Below, in pieces: positions 1-8,923 of a stretch of 64,000 nucleotides of DNA (positions within the stretch are counted from its first letter, which is position 1; each line of letters starts with the position of its first letter). Source of the stretch: an uncultured Clostridia bacterium (lineage in GTDB: Bacteria > Bacillota > Clostridia > Christensenellales > UBA3700). The notes beneath the pieces are model-generated. The model searched no databases. It was not told the origin of the DNA and was given only the letters and a program-made list of their open reading frames with translations. The position numbers were made by a program, and so were the translations under genes. Where the stretch lies: positions 1 through 64,000 of the forward strand of contig CAMQWP010000005.1 of NCBI GenBank assembly GCA_947038565.1, in the 5' to 3' direction.

Positions 1-21
1 CGTCGCCGTATACAATTAAGA

Positions 22-53
22 AGAGTTACATGTTTATCATGTGGCTCTTTTTT
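22..53 (+). terminator. Rho-independent terminator-like hairpin
   Basis: AGAGTTACATG-TTTAT-CATGTGGCTCT (11-bp stem with G-T wobbles) followed by a T run; first of several similar degenerate copies in 1-1260. Confidence 0.6.
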
Positions 54-70
54 CTATGCCATTTTTTATA

Positions 71-528
71 TAAATGATATTCTACACCTTTAACAGCATC
101 TTAAATAAATTACATTATTCGATTTGCCAGAATTCTATGTCTATCATGTAGCTCTTTTCTTTGCTTATTTTATATTAATACTAAACTAAATCTTAGTTAA
201 ATCACATTATGCAAATAATAAGAGTTATATGTTGGTAAGCGAGTTCTTTTTTATTTGTCATTTTATATATAAATGTTATTCTGTATCTCAGATTAATGAC
301 GTTGTTTACTTCAGTAAAGTTACTTGTGCAAGCGACTTCTTTTGTGATTTATGCTCAATCATGTTTTTACTTCAAATTAATTGCGTAATTAAATTATTCA
401 GAGTAACTTTTTCGTAGTCACTCTTTTTTTCTTTGTCGTAATAGATATGAATGATATTCTATACCATAGATAAATTACATTATTTGATTTGCGAAAATTC
501 TATGTTTATCATGTGGCTTTTTTTCTAT
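71..528. repeat. Diverged direct repeat pair (about 71-160 and 448-528)
   Basis: taaatgatattctacacc...ataaattacattattcgatttgccagaattctatgtctatcatgtagctctttt versus tgaatgatattctatacc...ataaattacattatttgatttgcgaaaattctatgtttatcatgtggctttttt. Confidence 0.6.
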
Positions 529-815
529 CAAATTAAATTTATGTTAACGGTAGTTTATAGCTAACCATTATATTATTTAATTAATCGGAGTTATATGTTG
601 GTAGTCGACTTTATTTATGATATTTGAAAAATCATCTTTTTGCACTTCAATTTACTTCATTATTTAATGAATTAGAGTTATATGTTTTTATATCCTTAAA
701 TTACAGCTTACTACATTGCTAGATTTAATAAGCTAAGTAAGTATATAAAATTTGGTATTGATTTATTAAAGTTTTATTATATAAAAGAAAGTATAATATA
801 ATATATTAACTTTAT

Positions 816-1118
816 TGAATGATATAGACTAAAGTACATGGTTAAATCGTCTTGCTAGTCTAATTGTGACGTCGTTTTGGTTTTATATATATGAATGATA
901 TAGACTAAAGTACATGGTTAAATTGATATGCTAGTCTAATTGCGAGGTCATTATGGTTTTATATATATGAATGATATAGACTAAAGTACATGGTTAAATT
1001 GATATGCTAGTCTAATTGCGAGGTCATTATGGCTTTTTTGTATGAATGATACAGACTGAATTACATGGATTAATTGTTTTCTAATCTAACTGCAACATTA
1101 TTTTGCCTTTTATTGTAT
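816..1118. repeat. Tandem repeat, about 76-bp unit, 4 copies (3 near-identical, 1 diverged)
   Basis: tgaatgatatagactaaagtacatggttaaat... restarts at 816, 892, 968 and (diverged) 1043. Units 1-3 contain an AGACTA...TAGTCT inverted repeat. Confidence 0.9.
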
Positions 1119-1930
1119 TTATTACATAATATAATTAACTAGAGCTACGTACTTATCGTGTGGACTATTTTTTCAAAATTTATATATTAAATATGCTGTA
1201 ATTTTAATGTTATTATATTTTAAACTAAGTAGAACTTTATGATTATTGTGTGCTGATGGTTCTTCACTTTTAAAATTATTATGTTTGTATATTAACATAG
1301 CTATATGTTTTATTAAGCTAAGACATACGGTTGACAGTATTTTATTCTTCAAAATTAATTTATTATCTTTCAGTCCGATTAATCTTACAAAAACGTAAAA
1401 TAGTATTTGTTTGTTTACTAATTATAAGCCTGTTCTATCACTTAGCCAATATGTTATTTAATTTAGCATAATTATATATTTTAATGTACTAATATTTGAG
1501 ATTATTATATTGAGATTCGACCAATTATTTAAATGTTCAAATCTGGGATTGACTAATCATAGTTTATAATATAATCAAGAAAGTATAAAGGATATTTAAC
1601 CTATAATAAATGACATAGTAAAAGTATATGATTAAACGGTTTGATAGATCACCAGATACATATTTTCTATTGACTTTACAAAATAAAGCATTAAACTTTC
1701 CTATAGGTAATTCTTGTTATATAAATATAATTTGATCAATTAAATATATTTATCTAGTATATACTAGAAAGTCAGAAATTATATTTTACATCAAGGAATG
1801 ATATTCTGTTCAAATAACAAAAATTTTAGTTGAGAAAACAAAAATCTTTCTAATAACGATTGACATTATATAAAATAAGTGTATAATATATGTATGTATA
1901 TTGTAAACCAAGCACTAAGGAGAACCATTT

Positions 1931-2986
1931 ATGAAATTTTTAACAGCATTAATTAAACCTAAAAATATATTATTAACATTATATTTTTTAATAGGGAATG
2001 TATTGATATTTTTTGCATTTGCCTTTTTCAATTTTATACCATTAGGATTGTCTGAAACAATCAATCCAATTATTAACGGAGTTATTGGCATAGGAATTAA
2101 TGGGCTATGTATGATAATTGGATTATCTTCACTTGGCGAGGCACTTTCAAGACTTTTAATGAGGTGGAAGTCTGTTGAAAAGTGTGAAGTTGATCCAAAG
2201 ATACAAGAAATATTTAATGAAGTTTACACATCTTGTAGAGAGAATTGTCCTAAGATAAGCGATAAAATAAAGTTATACATAGCTACAGCTGATAATTCGG
2301 TCAATGCATATGCATTAGGCAAAAATTCGATAGCAATACCAATAGGAACTATTCAGTCGTGTAATGAAGATGAGATTAGAGGTTTATTTGCTCATGAATT
2401 TGGACATATATACAATAATGATTCGTCGCTTAGACTAGGTGTGTTGATGTCTAATCAGGTGATACTTGGTGTAAGCATATTAATGGCTATTTGTATGTAT
2501 TTATGTGGATCTATTATTACATTTGTTGTAAATAGAGCAACTAAATCTTATATGAGAAATGGTATAGGAATGGCTATAGGATTTATTATAATGTTCGTCT
2601 ACGTATTATGGAATAAATTAGGCATGTTGGTGCTTAATTTTGCAGGAAGAAAAGAAGAATATGCTGCAGATAACTATGCTGTAACTGTTGGGTATGGTGA
2701 ACATTTGCATTATGCATTAAGTGAGTTGGATCCTAGTACTACTAAGCAGTCACTAACATCTCTAATGTCAAGCTCTCACCCTGATACTGTAGATAGGCTT
2801 GCAAAAATTAAAGAAGCCTTTGATCTATTACATGCTGATGATTTAGAGTACATTGAGCATTCACAAGATTTTGGCACTGAAACAATTGCTGATGATGGTA
2901 ATGTGGATTTATTGTCAGATACTAAAATAGATGAAGTAGCTGCGTCTAGCAATATAGATTTAGATAAAATTGTGGTTGATAATTAA
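1931..2986 (+). CDS. M48 family zinc metallopeptidase, membrane-associated
   Basis: HEFGH zinc motif, downstream EEYAAD, several TM segments; SD aaggaga upstream. Confidence 0.85.
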   Translation: MKFLTALIKPKNILLTLYFLIGNVLIFFAFAFFNFIPLGLSETINPIINGVIGIGINGLCMIIGLSSLGEALSRLLMRWKSVEKCEVDPKIQEIFNEVYTSCRENCPKISDKIKLYIATADNSVNAYALGKNSIAIPIGTIQSCNEDEIRGLFAHEFGHIYNNDSSLRLGVLMSNQVILGVSILMAICMYLCGSIITFVVNRATKSYMRNGIGMAIGFIIMFVYVLWNKLGMLVLNFAGRKEEYAADNYAVTVGYGEHLHYALSELDPSTTKQSLTSLMSSSHPDTVDRLAKIKEAFDLLHADDLEYIEHSQDFGTETIADDGNVDLLSDTKIDEVAASSNIDLDKIVVDN

Positions 2987-3010
2987 ATATTAATATTATT
3001 AAGAATATAG

Positions 3011-3051
3011 AATATAAGCATGATATATAATGACATGCTTATATTTTTTTA
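3011..3051 (+). terminator. Intrinsic terminator after M48 peptidase
   Basis: ATATAAGCATG...CATGCTTATAT followed by a T run. Confidence 0.75.
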
Positions 3052-3091
3052 TAAAATGTAATGTTTTATGTAAAAAAATACAAAACACTAC

Positions 3092-3119
3092 TTGACAAAT
3101 TCTAATAATGTGGTATAAT
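3092..3119 (+). promoter_or_regulatory. Sigma70-type promoter
   Basis: TTGACA (3092-3097), 16-nt spacer, TATAAT (3114-3119). Confidence 0.75.
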
Positions 3120-3128
3120 AAATAAGGT

Positions 3129-3219
3129 GCATATAAGGTCACATATTGCGTGACTGTTTCTACCTACTTGCTAAAGTCGACTATGCTTAACAGTATTTTT
3201 CTACCTAGCAATTTTTTTT
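3129..3219 (+). promoter_or_regulatory. Purine riboswitch-like aptamer (guanine class by C74) with possible terminator platform
   Basis: P1 GCATA/TATGC (3129-3133/3182-3186), J1/2 TAA, P2 GGTCAC/GTGACT, J2/3 GTTTCTAC (3156-3163), P3 ACTT/AAGT, J3/1 AC (3180-3181). Core junctions match the B. subtilis xpt aptamer position by position. TTGCTA (3168-3173)/TAGCAA (3206-3211) plus T8 could be a terminator stem. Confidence 0.7.
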
Positions 3220-3307
3220 GCCTTGTAATTAAGATATATTATATTACTTGATTATTTTTAGAAAAATCAATATAACGATAAAACATGTTAAATATGGAGG
3301 TTAAGTG

Positions 3308-4705
3308 ATGTACGATTTAATAATAGTTGGCGCAGGCCCAGCAGGAATTTTCACCGCTTTAGAGTTAGTGAAAAAAGGAAGAGAAGATAAGATATTGATC
3401 ATTGAGAAAGGTAGACCAGTAGAGAATAGGTCTTGTCCAAAATCAAAGACAAAAGAATGTGTTAATTGTAAACCGTATTGTAATATTACTACTGGTTTCA
3501 GTGGCGCAGGTGCTTTTTCTGACGGTAAGTTATCGTTGAGTCCTGAGGTTGGCGGTGAGCTGCCTGATCTTATCGGAACCGATGTTGCGGAAGAAATGAT
3601 AAAATACACTGATGGATTATATCTTGATTTTGGTGCTGACGATAAAGTCGAAGGCGTCGGTAATAATGAAAAAGTAAAAGAGATAAGAAGGAAGGCGATC
3701 AAAGCAAGTTTAAAGCTGGTTGATTGTCCAATTAGACATCTTGGAACTGAGAAGGCTCAAGATATTTATTATAAAATCGAACAATATCTATTGCAAAATG
3801 GTGTTGAAATAATGTTTGGAACTCATGTAGAAGACATTATTTTAGAAGCAGATGATTGCAAGGGTATCACTTTTATAGACAAACAGGGTGTTATGCAGTC
3901 TAAGCTAGCGAAGCGAACTGTCATTGCAACAGGTCGTCGAGGTGCTGATTGGTTGGAAAAAATTTGTGAAGCTCATAATATAATACATGAGGCTGGTATT
4001 GTAGATATCGGAGTTAGGGTAGAGTGCCGTAATGAGATCATGGAAGAAGTTAACAACGTCCTTTACGAATCGAAACTTATTGGATATCCTAAACCTTTCA
4101 AGAATAAGGTAAGAACTTTCTGTCAAAATCCAGGTGGATTTGTAAGCCAAGAGAATTATGATAATGATCTTGCTGTCGTAAATGGTCATTCTTACAAAGA
4201 ATTAAAATCAAACAATACAAATTTATCAATTCTGTGCAGCGCTAAGTTTACTGAGCCTTTTAATCAGCCTATTGCTTATGCTCAGAAAGTAGGCGAACTT
4301 ACTAATATGCTAGGAAATGGTAAAGTGCTTGTTCAACGTTACGGTGATATTCTAGATGGAAAAAGAACATGGCAACATGAACTAAATAATAGTAATCTTA
4401 AGCCTACATTAATGGATGCTGTAGCTGGTGATATTACTTCAGCAATGCCATATCGCCCTATGCTTAATATTATAAACTTTATTAAAGCAGTAGATGAAGT
4501 AGTACCTGGATTTGCAAGTGATGAAACACTTTTGTACTCTCCAGAGCTTAAATTCTATAGTAATAAAATAAAAATGGATACTGATTTTAATACCAATATT
4601 TCTAATTTGCATTGTCTAGGAGATAGTAGCGGTTGGACTAGAGGTCTTATGATGGCGTCAGTAATGGGCGTTATGATGGCTAGAAGTATTATAGATAGAA
4701 AATAA
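3308..4705 (+). CDS. NAD(P)/FAD-dependent oxidoreductase (COG2509-like FAD-dependent dehydrogenase)
   Basis: N-terminal dinucleotide-binding motif IIVGAGPAGIFTALEL; GFSGAGAFSDGKLSLSPEVGG; C-terminal GDSSGWTRGLMMASVMG. Confidence 0.85.
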   Translation: MYDLIIVGAGPAGIFTALELVKKGREDKILIIEKGRPVENRSCPKSKTKECVNCKPYCNITTGFSGAGAFSDGKLSLSPEVGGELPDLIGTDVAEEMIKYTDGLYLDFGADDKVEGVGNNEKVKEIRRKAIKASLKLVDCPIRHLGTEKAQDIYYKIEQYLLQNGVEIMFGTHVEDIILEADDCKGITFIDKQGVMQSKLAKRTVIATGRRGADWLEKICEAHNIIHEAGIVDIGVRVECRNEIMEEVNNVLYESKLIGYPKPFKNKVRTFCQNPGGFVSQENYDNDLAVVNGHSYKELKSNNTNLSILCSAKFTEPFNQPIAYAQKVGELTNMLGNGKVLVQRYGDILDGKRTWQHELNNSNLKPTLMDAVAGDITSAMPYRPMLNIINFIKAVDEVVPGFASDETLLYSPELKFYSNKIKMDTDFNTNISNLHCLGDSSGWTRGLMMASVMGVMMARSIIDRK

Positions 4706-4725
4706 TAAGATAAATATGATAAAAT

Positions 4726-4760
4726 AATCCCACCTTGATTTCAAGGTGGGATTTGTTTTA
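4726..4760 (+). terminator. Intrinsic terminator
   Basis: AATCCCACCTTGA..TCAAGGTGGGATT followed by T-rich sequence; may be bidirectional. Confidence 0.85.
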
Positions 4761-4872
4761 TTTCAATTAATTTATCAAGATTAGCACTAATTTTTGATGC
4801 GTATAAAAATGAATAGCAACATGATAAATAATATACATTTTGAAATTGTGAATATTTAAACGCGTAACAAAA

Positions 4873-6036
4873 TTATTTTACGATGTTTCCGCCAATGAAT
4901 GTATGGATTATATTTGCATTGTCGTCAAGAATATTAAAGTCGGCAATTAGTTCGGAGCATACATCACCCCTGTCATAAAGTTTCATAAGTCTAGCTGGAG
5001 TACGGGTGCCCATCGTAATACAGTCAGCAAGTGATATCCCGATATTTGTATGCAAATTCTTAACCGCTTCTGATATTGGTGTTACGCTACCCGCATAAGT
5101 GTTAAGCTCTTTTATTACAGCAACACCATCTTCTACTATGATCCTTTGTTTTGAGTGTCCGCTACCTAAATACATTTCTTCACCATCATAGCCTGATATT
5201 GCCAACGAATCAGATACAAGCGCGATGCCATCAACACCCTTTACGTCAAATAATAATTTGAACATTGGGTTTGGTACATGTCTGTTGTCAGCAATAACTT
5301 CACATATTAACCTTTTATCTATCATTCCTACTTCTGTAAGACCTAAGTGCTTGTGAGGAGTTGTACGTCTTGATGGTCTTGAAGTGCAGTTAGTCATATG
5401 TGTAACGCTATTTGCTCCGCAATCAATACAGGCGTTAATTTCATCGTCAATACTAGCGTCATGTCCTAAGCTAACTTGAATATTATGATCGGTGCATTTT
5501 TCAGTAAATTCTGCCGCACTATCTTGGTCTGGTGCTATGGTTATCCTAGATACTATATCATTATATTTCCATACCCATTCGATATTGCCATCAATGGGTG
5601 CTAAAATAAATTTAGGTGGGTGAGCACCAGGTGCTTTAGTTGATAAAAATGGACCTTCTAGATGAGTGCCGATAATACGAGATGTATTACTGTTTTTATA
5701 TGAGGAAATATTATCCAATGCCTTGAATGTAGTCTCAAGGTCGGCTGTTAATGTTGTAGGGCAATATGACGTAGTACCACTTTGTAAATGATAGTTGCTT
5801 ATAGCCTCTATCGCGTCCGTAGTACCTTCCATTATATCGTGACCAGCACCACCGTGAGTGTGGATATCAATATATCCTGCTGCTAAAATCATACCTTTCA
5901 TATCATACTCGGTATTGCATGCTGGACATTGAGTTGTATCAAGTAAGTCTTTAAACTTGCCATCAGAAACTGTAATATTGCATAATTCTCTAATTTCACC
6001 ATCGATTAATGGTCTAATATTTTTTATTAATATCAT
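4873..6036 (-). CDS. nagA: N-acetylglucosamine-6-phosphate deacetylase
   Basis: GYIDIHTHGGAGHDIMEGT, HLEGPFLS.KAPGAH, GHDAS, LVSDS: NagA-type amidohydrolase motifs. Confidence 0.9.
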   Translation of the reverse strand: MILIKNIRPLIDGEIRELCNITVSDGKFKDLLDTTQCPACNTEYDMKGMILAAGYIDIHTHGGAGHDIMEGTTDAIEAISNYHLQSGTTSYCPTTLTADLETTFKALDNISSYKNSNTSRIIGTHLEGPFLSTKAPGAHPPKFILAPIDGNIEWVWKYNDIVSRITIAPDQDSAAEFTEKCTDHNIQVSLGHDASIDDEINACIDCGANSVTHMTNCTSRPSRRTTPHKHLGLTEVGMIDKRLICEVIADNRHVPNPMFKLLFDVKGVDGIALVSDSLAISGYDGEEMYLGSGHSKQRIIVEDGVAVIKELNTYAGSVTPISEAVKNLHTNIGISLADCITMGTRTPARLMKLYDRGDVCSELIADFNILDDNANIIHTFIGGNIVK

Positions 6037-6403
6037 ATATGCCTCCTAATTGCACATATATTATATCATTAATAATAAATTTAATCAACATAAAAATGCA
6101 TGATATATACTATTATTCACTATATAATAGAAACAACTGCGACTTCTAGTACGTAAGAAAAATTCTAATCATCTCCAAATTATTAAGTTAACATTAATAA
6201 AGCGTTTGAAAATTGTAAATGGTTTATGAAAGATAAAAGAATGATTGTATTATTTTTGTAAATAATTAAAATATTTCTTTACAAATAAAATTATATATGG
6301 TATACTATTAAAAGATAATGTGTTATATGTATATACTATTGTATAATGCTAATGTATAATGCTAAAGAAAATAACATTGGAGCACAGCTCCCAGGGAGGG
6401 TTT

Positions 6404-8077
6404 ATGAGTAATAATGAGAAGGACATGTTGAATGAGACTGAGGTCGAGTCAAATGAAGCTGCTGAAACAGAAGTTGTAGCAGTTGATGAGGTTGCTTTAG
6501 ATTCTGCAACTGAGATCGAGACACCAAGTGATGTTGAAATCAGTGAAGAGTCAGAAGTTGATGGAAAGGGTATTCCGACTAAAAAGTCTAAGAAGCCTAA
6601 GAAAGAAGGTGTTAAACGTTTAAAGCGTTGGCATATTGTTTTGATTTCTATTGCCACTGTATTTGCAGTAATAGGTACTAGTGTCGGAATATTCTTCGGA
6701 GTTATGATGGGTAAACAAGGTGATCCAACTCCAGTTGATGCTGCAGAAATGGTAGTTGATATGGATACAATATACTACGTAGGTACTGTAAATGATATAG
6801 ACCTTAGCGTAGCATTCCCTGGTCAAAAAATTGGTGCTTTAGATGGCGATTCTGCTACTCTAGAAGGCAATATACTTAAAATTAATGGTACTGCAGATTT
6901 TACTATAAAGATCGGCGATATCACAAAAGAGGTAAAAGTAGTAGATAAAGGCGTTAATGTAACAACTTTTGATGCTCTACATACTGCGGTAAACGTTGAT
7001 AAAGTACCAGTAGTTGTTCAAGTACCTAAAATGGCAACTACTTACAAAGAGAAAAAAGGTGAAGATGGTAAAATGGAACGTAATACTACTCTTTATTTAA
7101 ATGCAAATGCTTACGGTAACGGTGTTCATATTGATGCTCATGCTACAGCAAAATCATCTTCTGATGGCGAATTTAGCTGGGGAAATAGCGGCGAGGCTGT
7201 TTTCGAAGTAAATACTGATGACGAGATCACAATAAGAGACTTTAAACTTACTGGTAAGGATTACCTTGAGACTGATGATCTATATACATACACAAACTAC
7301 GGTTCTATGTTAAACATTAGAGGTTTAGATCTGGATTTAGATTCAACTATAGTATCTCCAAAAGCAAATGTTAATGTTATACACAATGTATTTGAGAAAT
7401 CTCATAAAGTAGTACATGTAATAAATGCAAATGTTTATTTTGAGGGAAACATCATTCGTGATGCTTCTGATACTGCAGTTTCTATCGGTGCATTCCCAAA
7501 TCAGGGGTCTGTTATCAACATGAAAAATAACGTAGTAGCTAATTCATTGACTGGTGGAATATTGTTCTATAACTTCTCTAAGGGCGTAACTCAAGCAAAT
7601 GCTGCTAAGAGTTATTCAACTCTTAATATCACTGGATTCCTTGATATTTATAACTGGAAAGATGAAGCTGGTCTAGTTTTCTTGCCAAAAACTGAGGAAA
7701 GATTGTTACCAAAAGATATATTAGCTTTTGCTAATGGTCTTGCAGGTAGTGAGATCCAGAAAAAAGAATATGACGATATGAAAGCTGTTTTTGATGATGT
7801 GGAAACTGGTGAAACAAGAAAATTAATTCACTTTGGTATACTTAAGATCAGAACTACTCCATCTGACAATAAAACTAATGATAGTATCGTTAATGGACTT
7901 GATAAAGTAGGATTTGAGCAAAAGAAGTTACCTTTGATGTGGCCTGCTGATAAGATCCTAACTGATATGGTTGTTTGTGGTTACCTAGATAATCAAACTG
8001 ATGCAGTTAAACCAACTGATAAACTTGATTCAAATCCTAATATGTATGTACAATTAAGAGAAGGTCGTACTGCTTAA
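6404..8077 (+). CDS. Single-pass membrane protein with acidic N-terminus and probable extracytoplasmic beta-helix domain
   Basis: ATG after gggaggg SD; E/V-rich N-terminus, KKSKKPKK, one TM (WHIVLISIATVFAVIGTSVGIFFG), then a secreted-like region with beta-helix character (NVYFEGNIIRDASDTAVSIG..NMKNNVVANSLTGGILFYN). Confidence 0.55.
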   Translation: MSNNEKDMLNETEVESNEAAETEVVAVDEVALDSATEIETPSDVEISEESEVDGKGIPTKKSKKPKKEGVKRLKRWHIVLISIATVFAVIGTSVGIFFGVMMGKQGDPTPVDAAEMVVDMDTIYYVGTVNDIDLSVAFPGQKIGALDGDSATLEGNILKINGTADFTIKIGDITKEVKVVDKGVNVTTFDALHTAVNVDKVPVVVQVPKMATTYKEKKGEDGKMERNTTLYLNANAYGNGVHIDAHATAKSSSDGEFSWGNSGEAVFEVNTDDEITIRDFKLTGKDYLETDDLYTYTNYGSMLNIRGLDLDLDSTIVSPKANVNVIHNVFEKSHKVVHVINANVYFEGNIIRDASDTAVSIGAFPNQGSVINMKNNVVANSLTGGILFYNFSKGVTQANAAKSYSTLNITGFLDIYNWKDEAGLVFLPKTEERLLPKDILAFANGLAGSEIQKKEYDDMKAVFDDVETGETRKLIHFGILKIRTTPSDNKTNDSIVNGLDKVGFEQKKLPLMWPADKILTDMVVCGYLDNQTDAVKPTDKLDSNPNMYVQLREGRTA

Positions 8078-8100
8078 TAATCAAATTTAATAATATAAAT

Positions 8101-8133
8101 ACAGCTCATGCTTTTAGTGTGAGCTGTTTTTTT
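8101..8133 (+). terminator. Intrinsic terminator
   Basis: ACAGCTCA...TGAGCTGT followed by T7. Confidence 0.85.
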
Positions 8134-8312
8134 ATGCAACTATATTACCAAATAATTATAATTTGAATTAATTATAGTATAGAATATAATTTTGTATTAG
8201 CCGATTTAAAAAGTGAATTAACGTGAAAACAATCGTACGTATTGAATATTCCATATAAAGATATATAAATCGTAACATAATATAATAAAAAGATTTTTTT
8301 GCAGAAAAACTC

Positions 8313-8341
8313 TTGACATATATATAATATTGTGATAATAT
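8313..8341 (+). promoter_or_regulatory. Promoter of the feo operon
   Basis: TTGACA, 17-nt spacer, TAATAT. Confidence 0.6.
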
Positions 8342-8467
8342 ACTAATGTAGTAAGCATATGCGAACTGATATTTAGATAGTGATATTAGATAGCGTATGT
8401 ATTTTTAATAGCATTGAGTTCGCTAACGCGAACAAAAGATGAAATATTTAATGGTGGAGGAGATAGA

Positions 8468-8680
8468 ATGCCAATAATAGTAGCACCTATAGGTGAGAAA
8501 TTAAAAGTAGTTAAGATACTTTGTGAATGCTCTGAGAAAAAAGATCTTGAGCTTGCAAATGTTATAGTAGGATCGGAAATAGTGGTATTAGAAAAAGAAT
8601 GTTATAATATCATATGTGTAGTTGGTGGTAAAACAATAGTAATAGACAGCGAAATCGCAACTAAGATATTGGTAGCATAG
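8468..8680 (+). CDS. Small FeoA-like (SH3-fold) protein
   Basis: MPIIVAPIGEKLKVVKIL...LELANVIVGSEIVVLEK; immediately upstream of feoA/feoB; SD ggtggagg. Confidence 0.65.
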   Translation: MPIIVAPIGEKLKVVKILCECSEKKDLELANVIVGSEIVVLEKECYNIICVVGGKTIVIDSEIATKILVA

Positions 8681-8689
8681 GAGGCAGTT

Positions 8690-8923
8690 ATGATTAAGAA
8701 ACTTAATGAATTTATAATAGGCGAAAAAGGTATAGTGAAAACTGTCGGTGGAGATGGTCGTATAAGACGACGTATGCTAGATATGGGCATTACTCCAGGA
8801 GCTGATATACTTCTTAAAAAGAAAGCACCACTTGGAGATCCTATAGAAATATCTATAAGAGGGTATTCTTTGACTCTAAGAAATGCTGAAGCAGAGTTAG
8901 TCGGTTTGGAGGTAATAAAATGA
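8690..8923 (+). CDS. feoA: Ferrous iron transport protein A
   Basis: RRRMLDMGITPGADILLKKKAPLGDPIEISIRGYSLTLRNAEAELV; FeoA signature; overlaps feoB start. Confidence 0.9.
   Translation: MIKKLNEFIIGEKGIVKTVGGDGRIRRRMLDMGITPGADILLKKKAPLGDPIEISIRGYSLTLRNAEAELVGLEVIK

Noticed and set aside
229-417. 62-aa ORF in the AT-rich left region
   Set aside because: No SD, odd composition, overlaps degenerate repeats; chance ORF.
816-1118. Possible CRISPR array
   Set aside because: Unit is 76 bp with the whole unit repeated (no unique spacers), only 4 copies, no cas genes.
8365-8432. Short repeats (gatattTAGATAG, GTTCG..CGAAC) upstream of feo
   Set aside because: Too short and degenerate to call a DtxR box or riboswitch.
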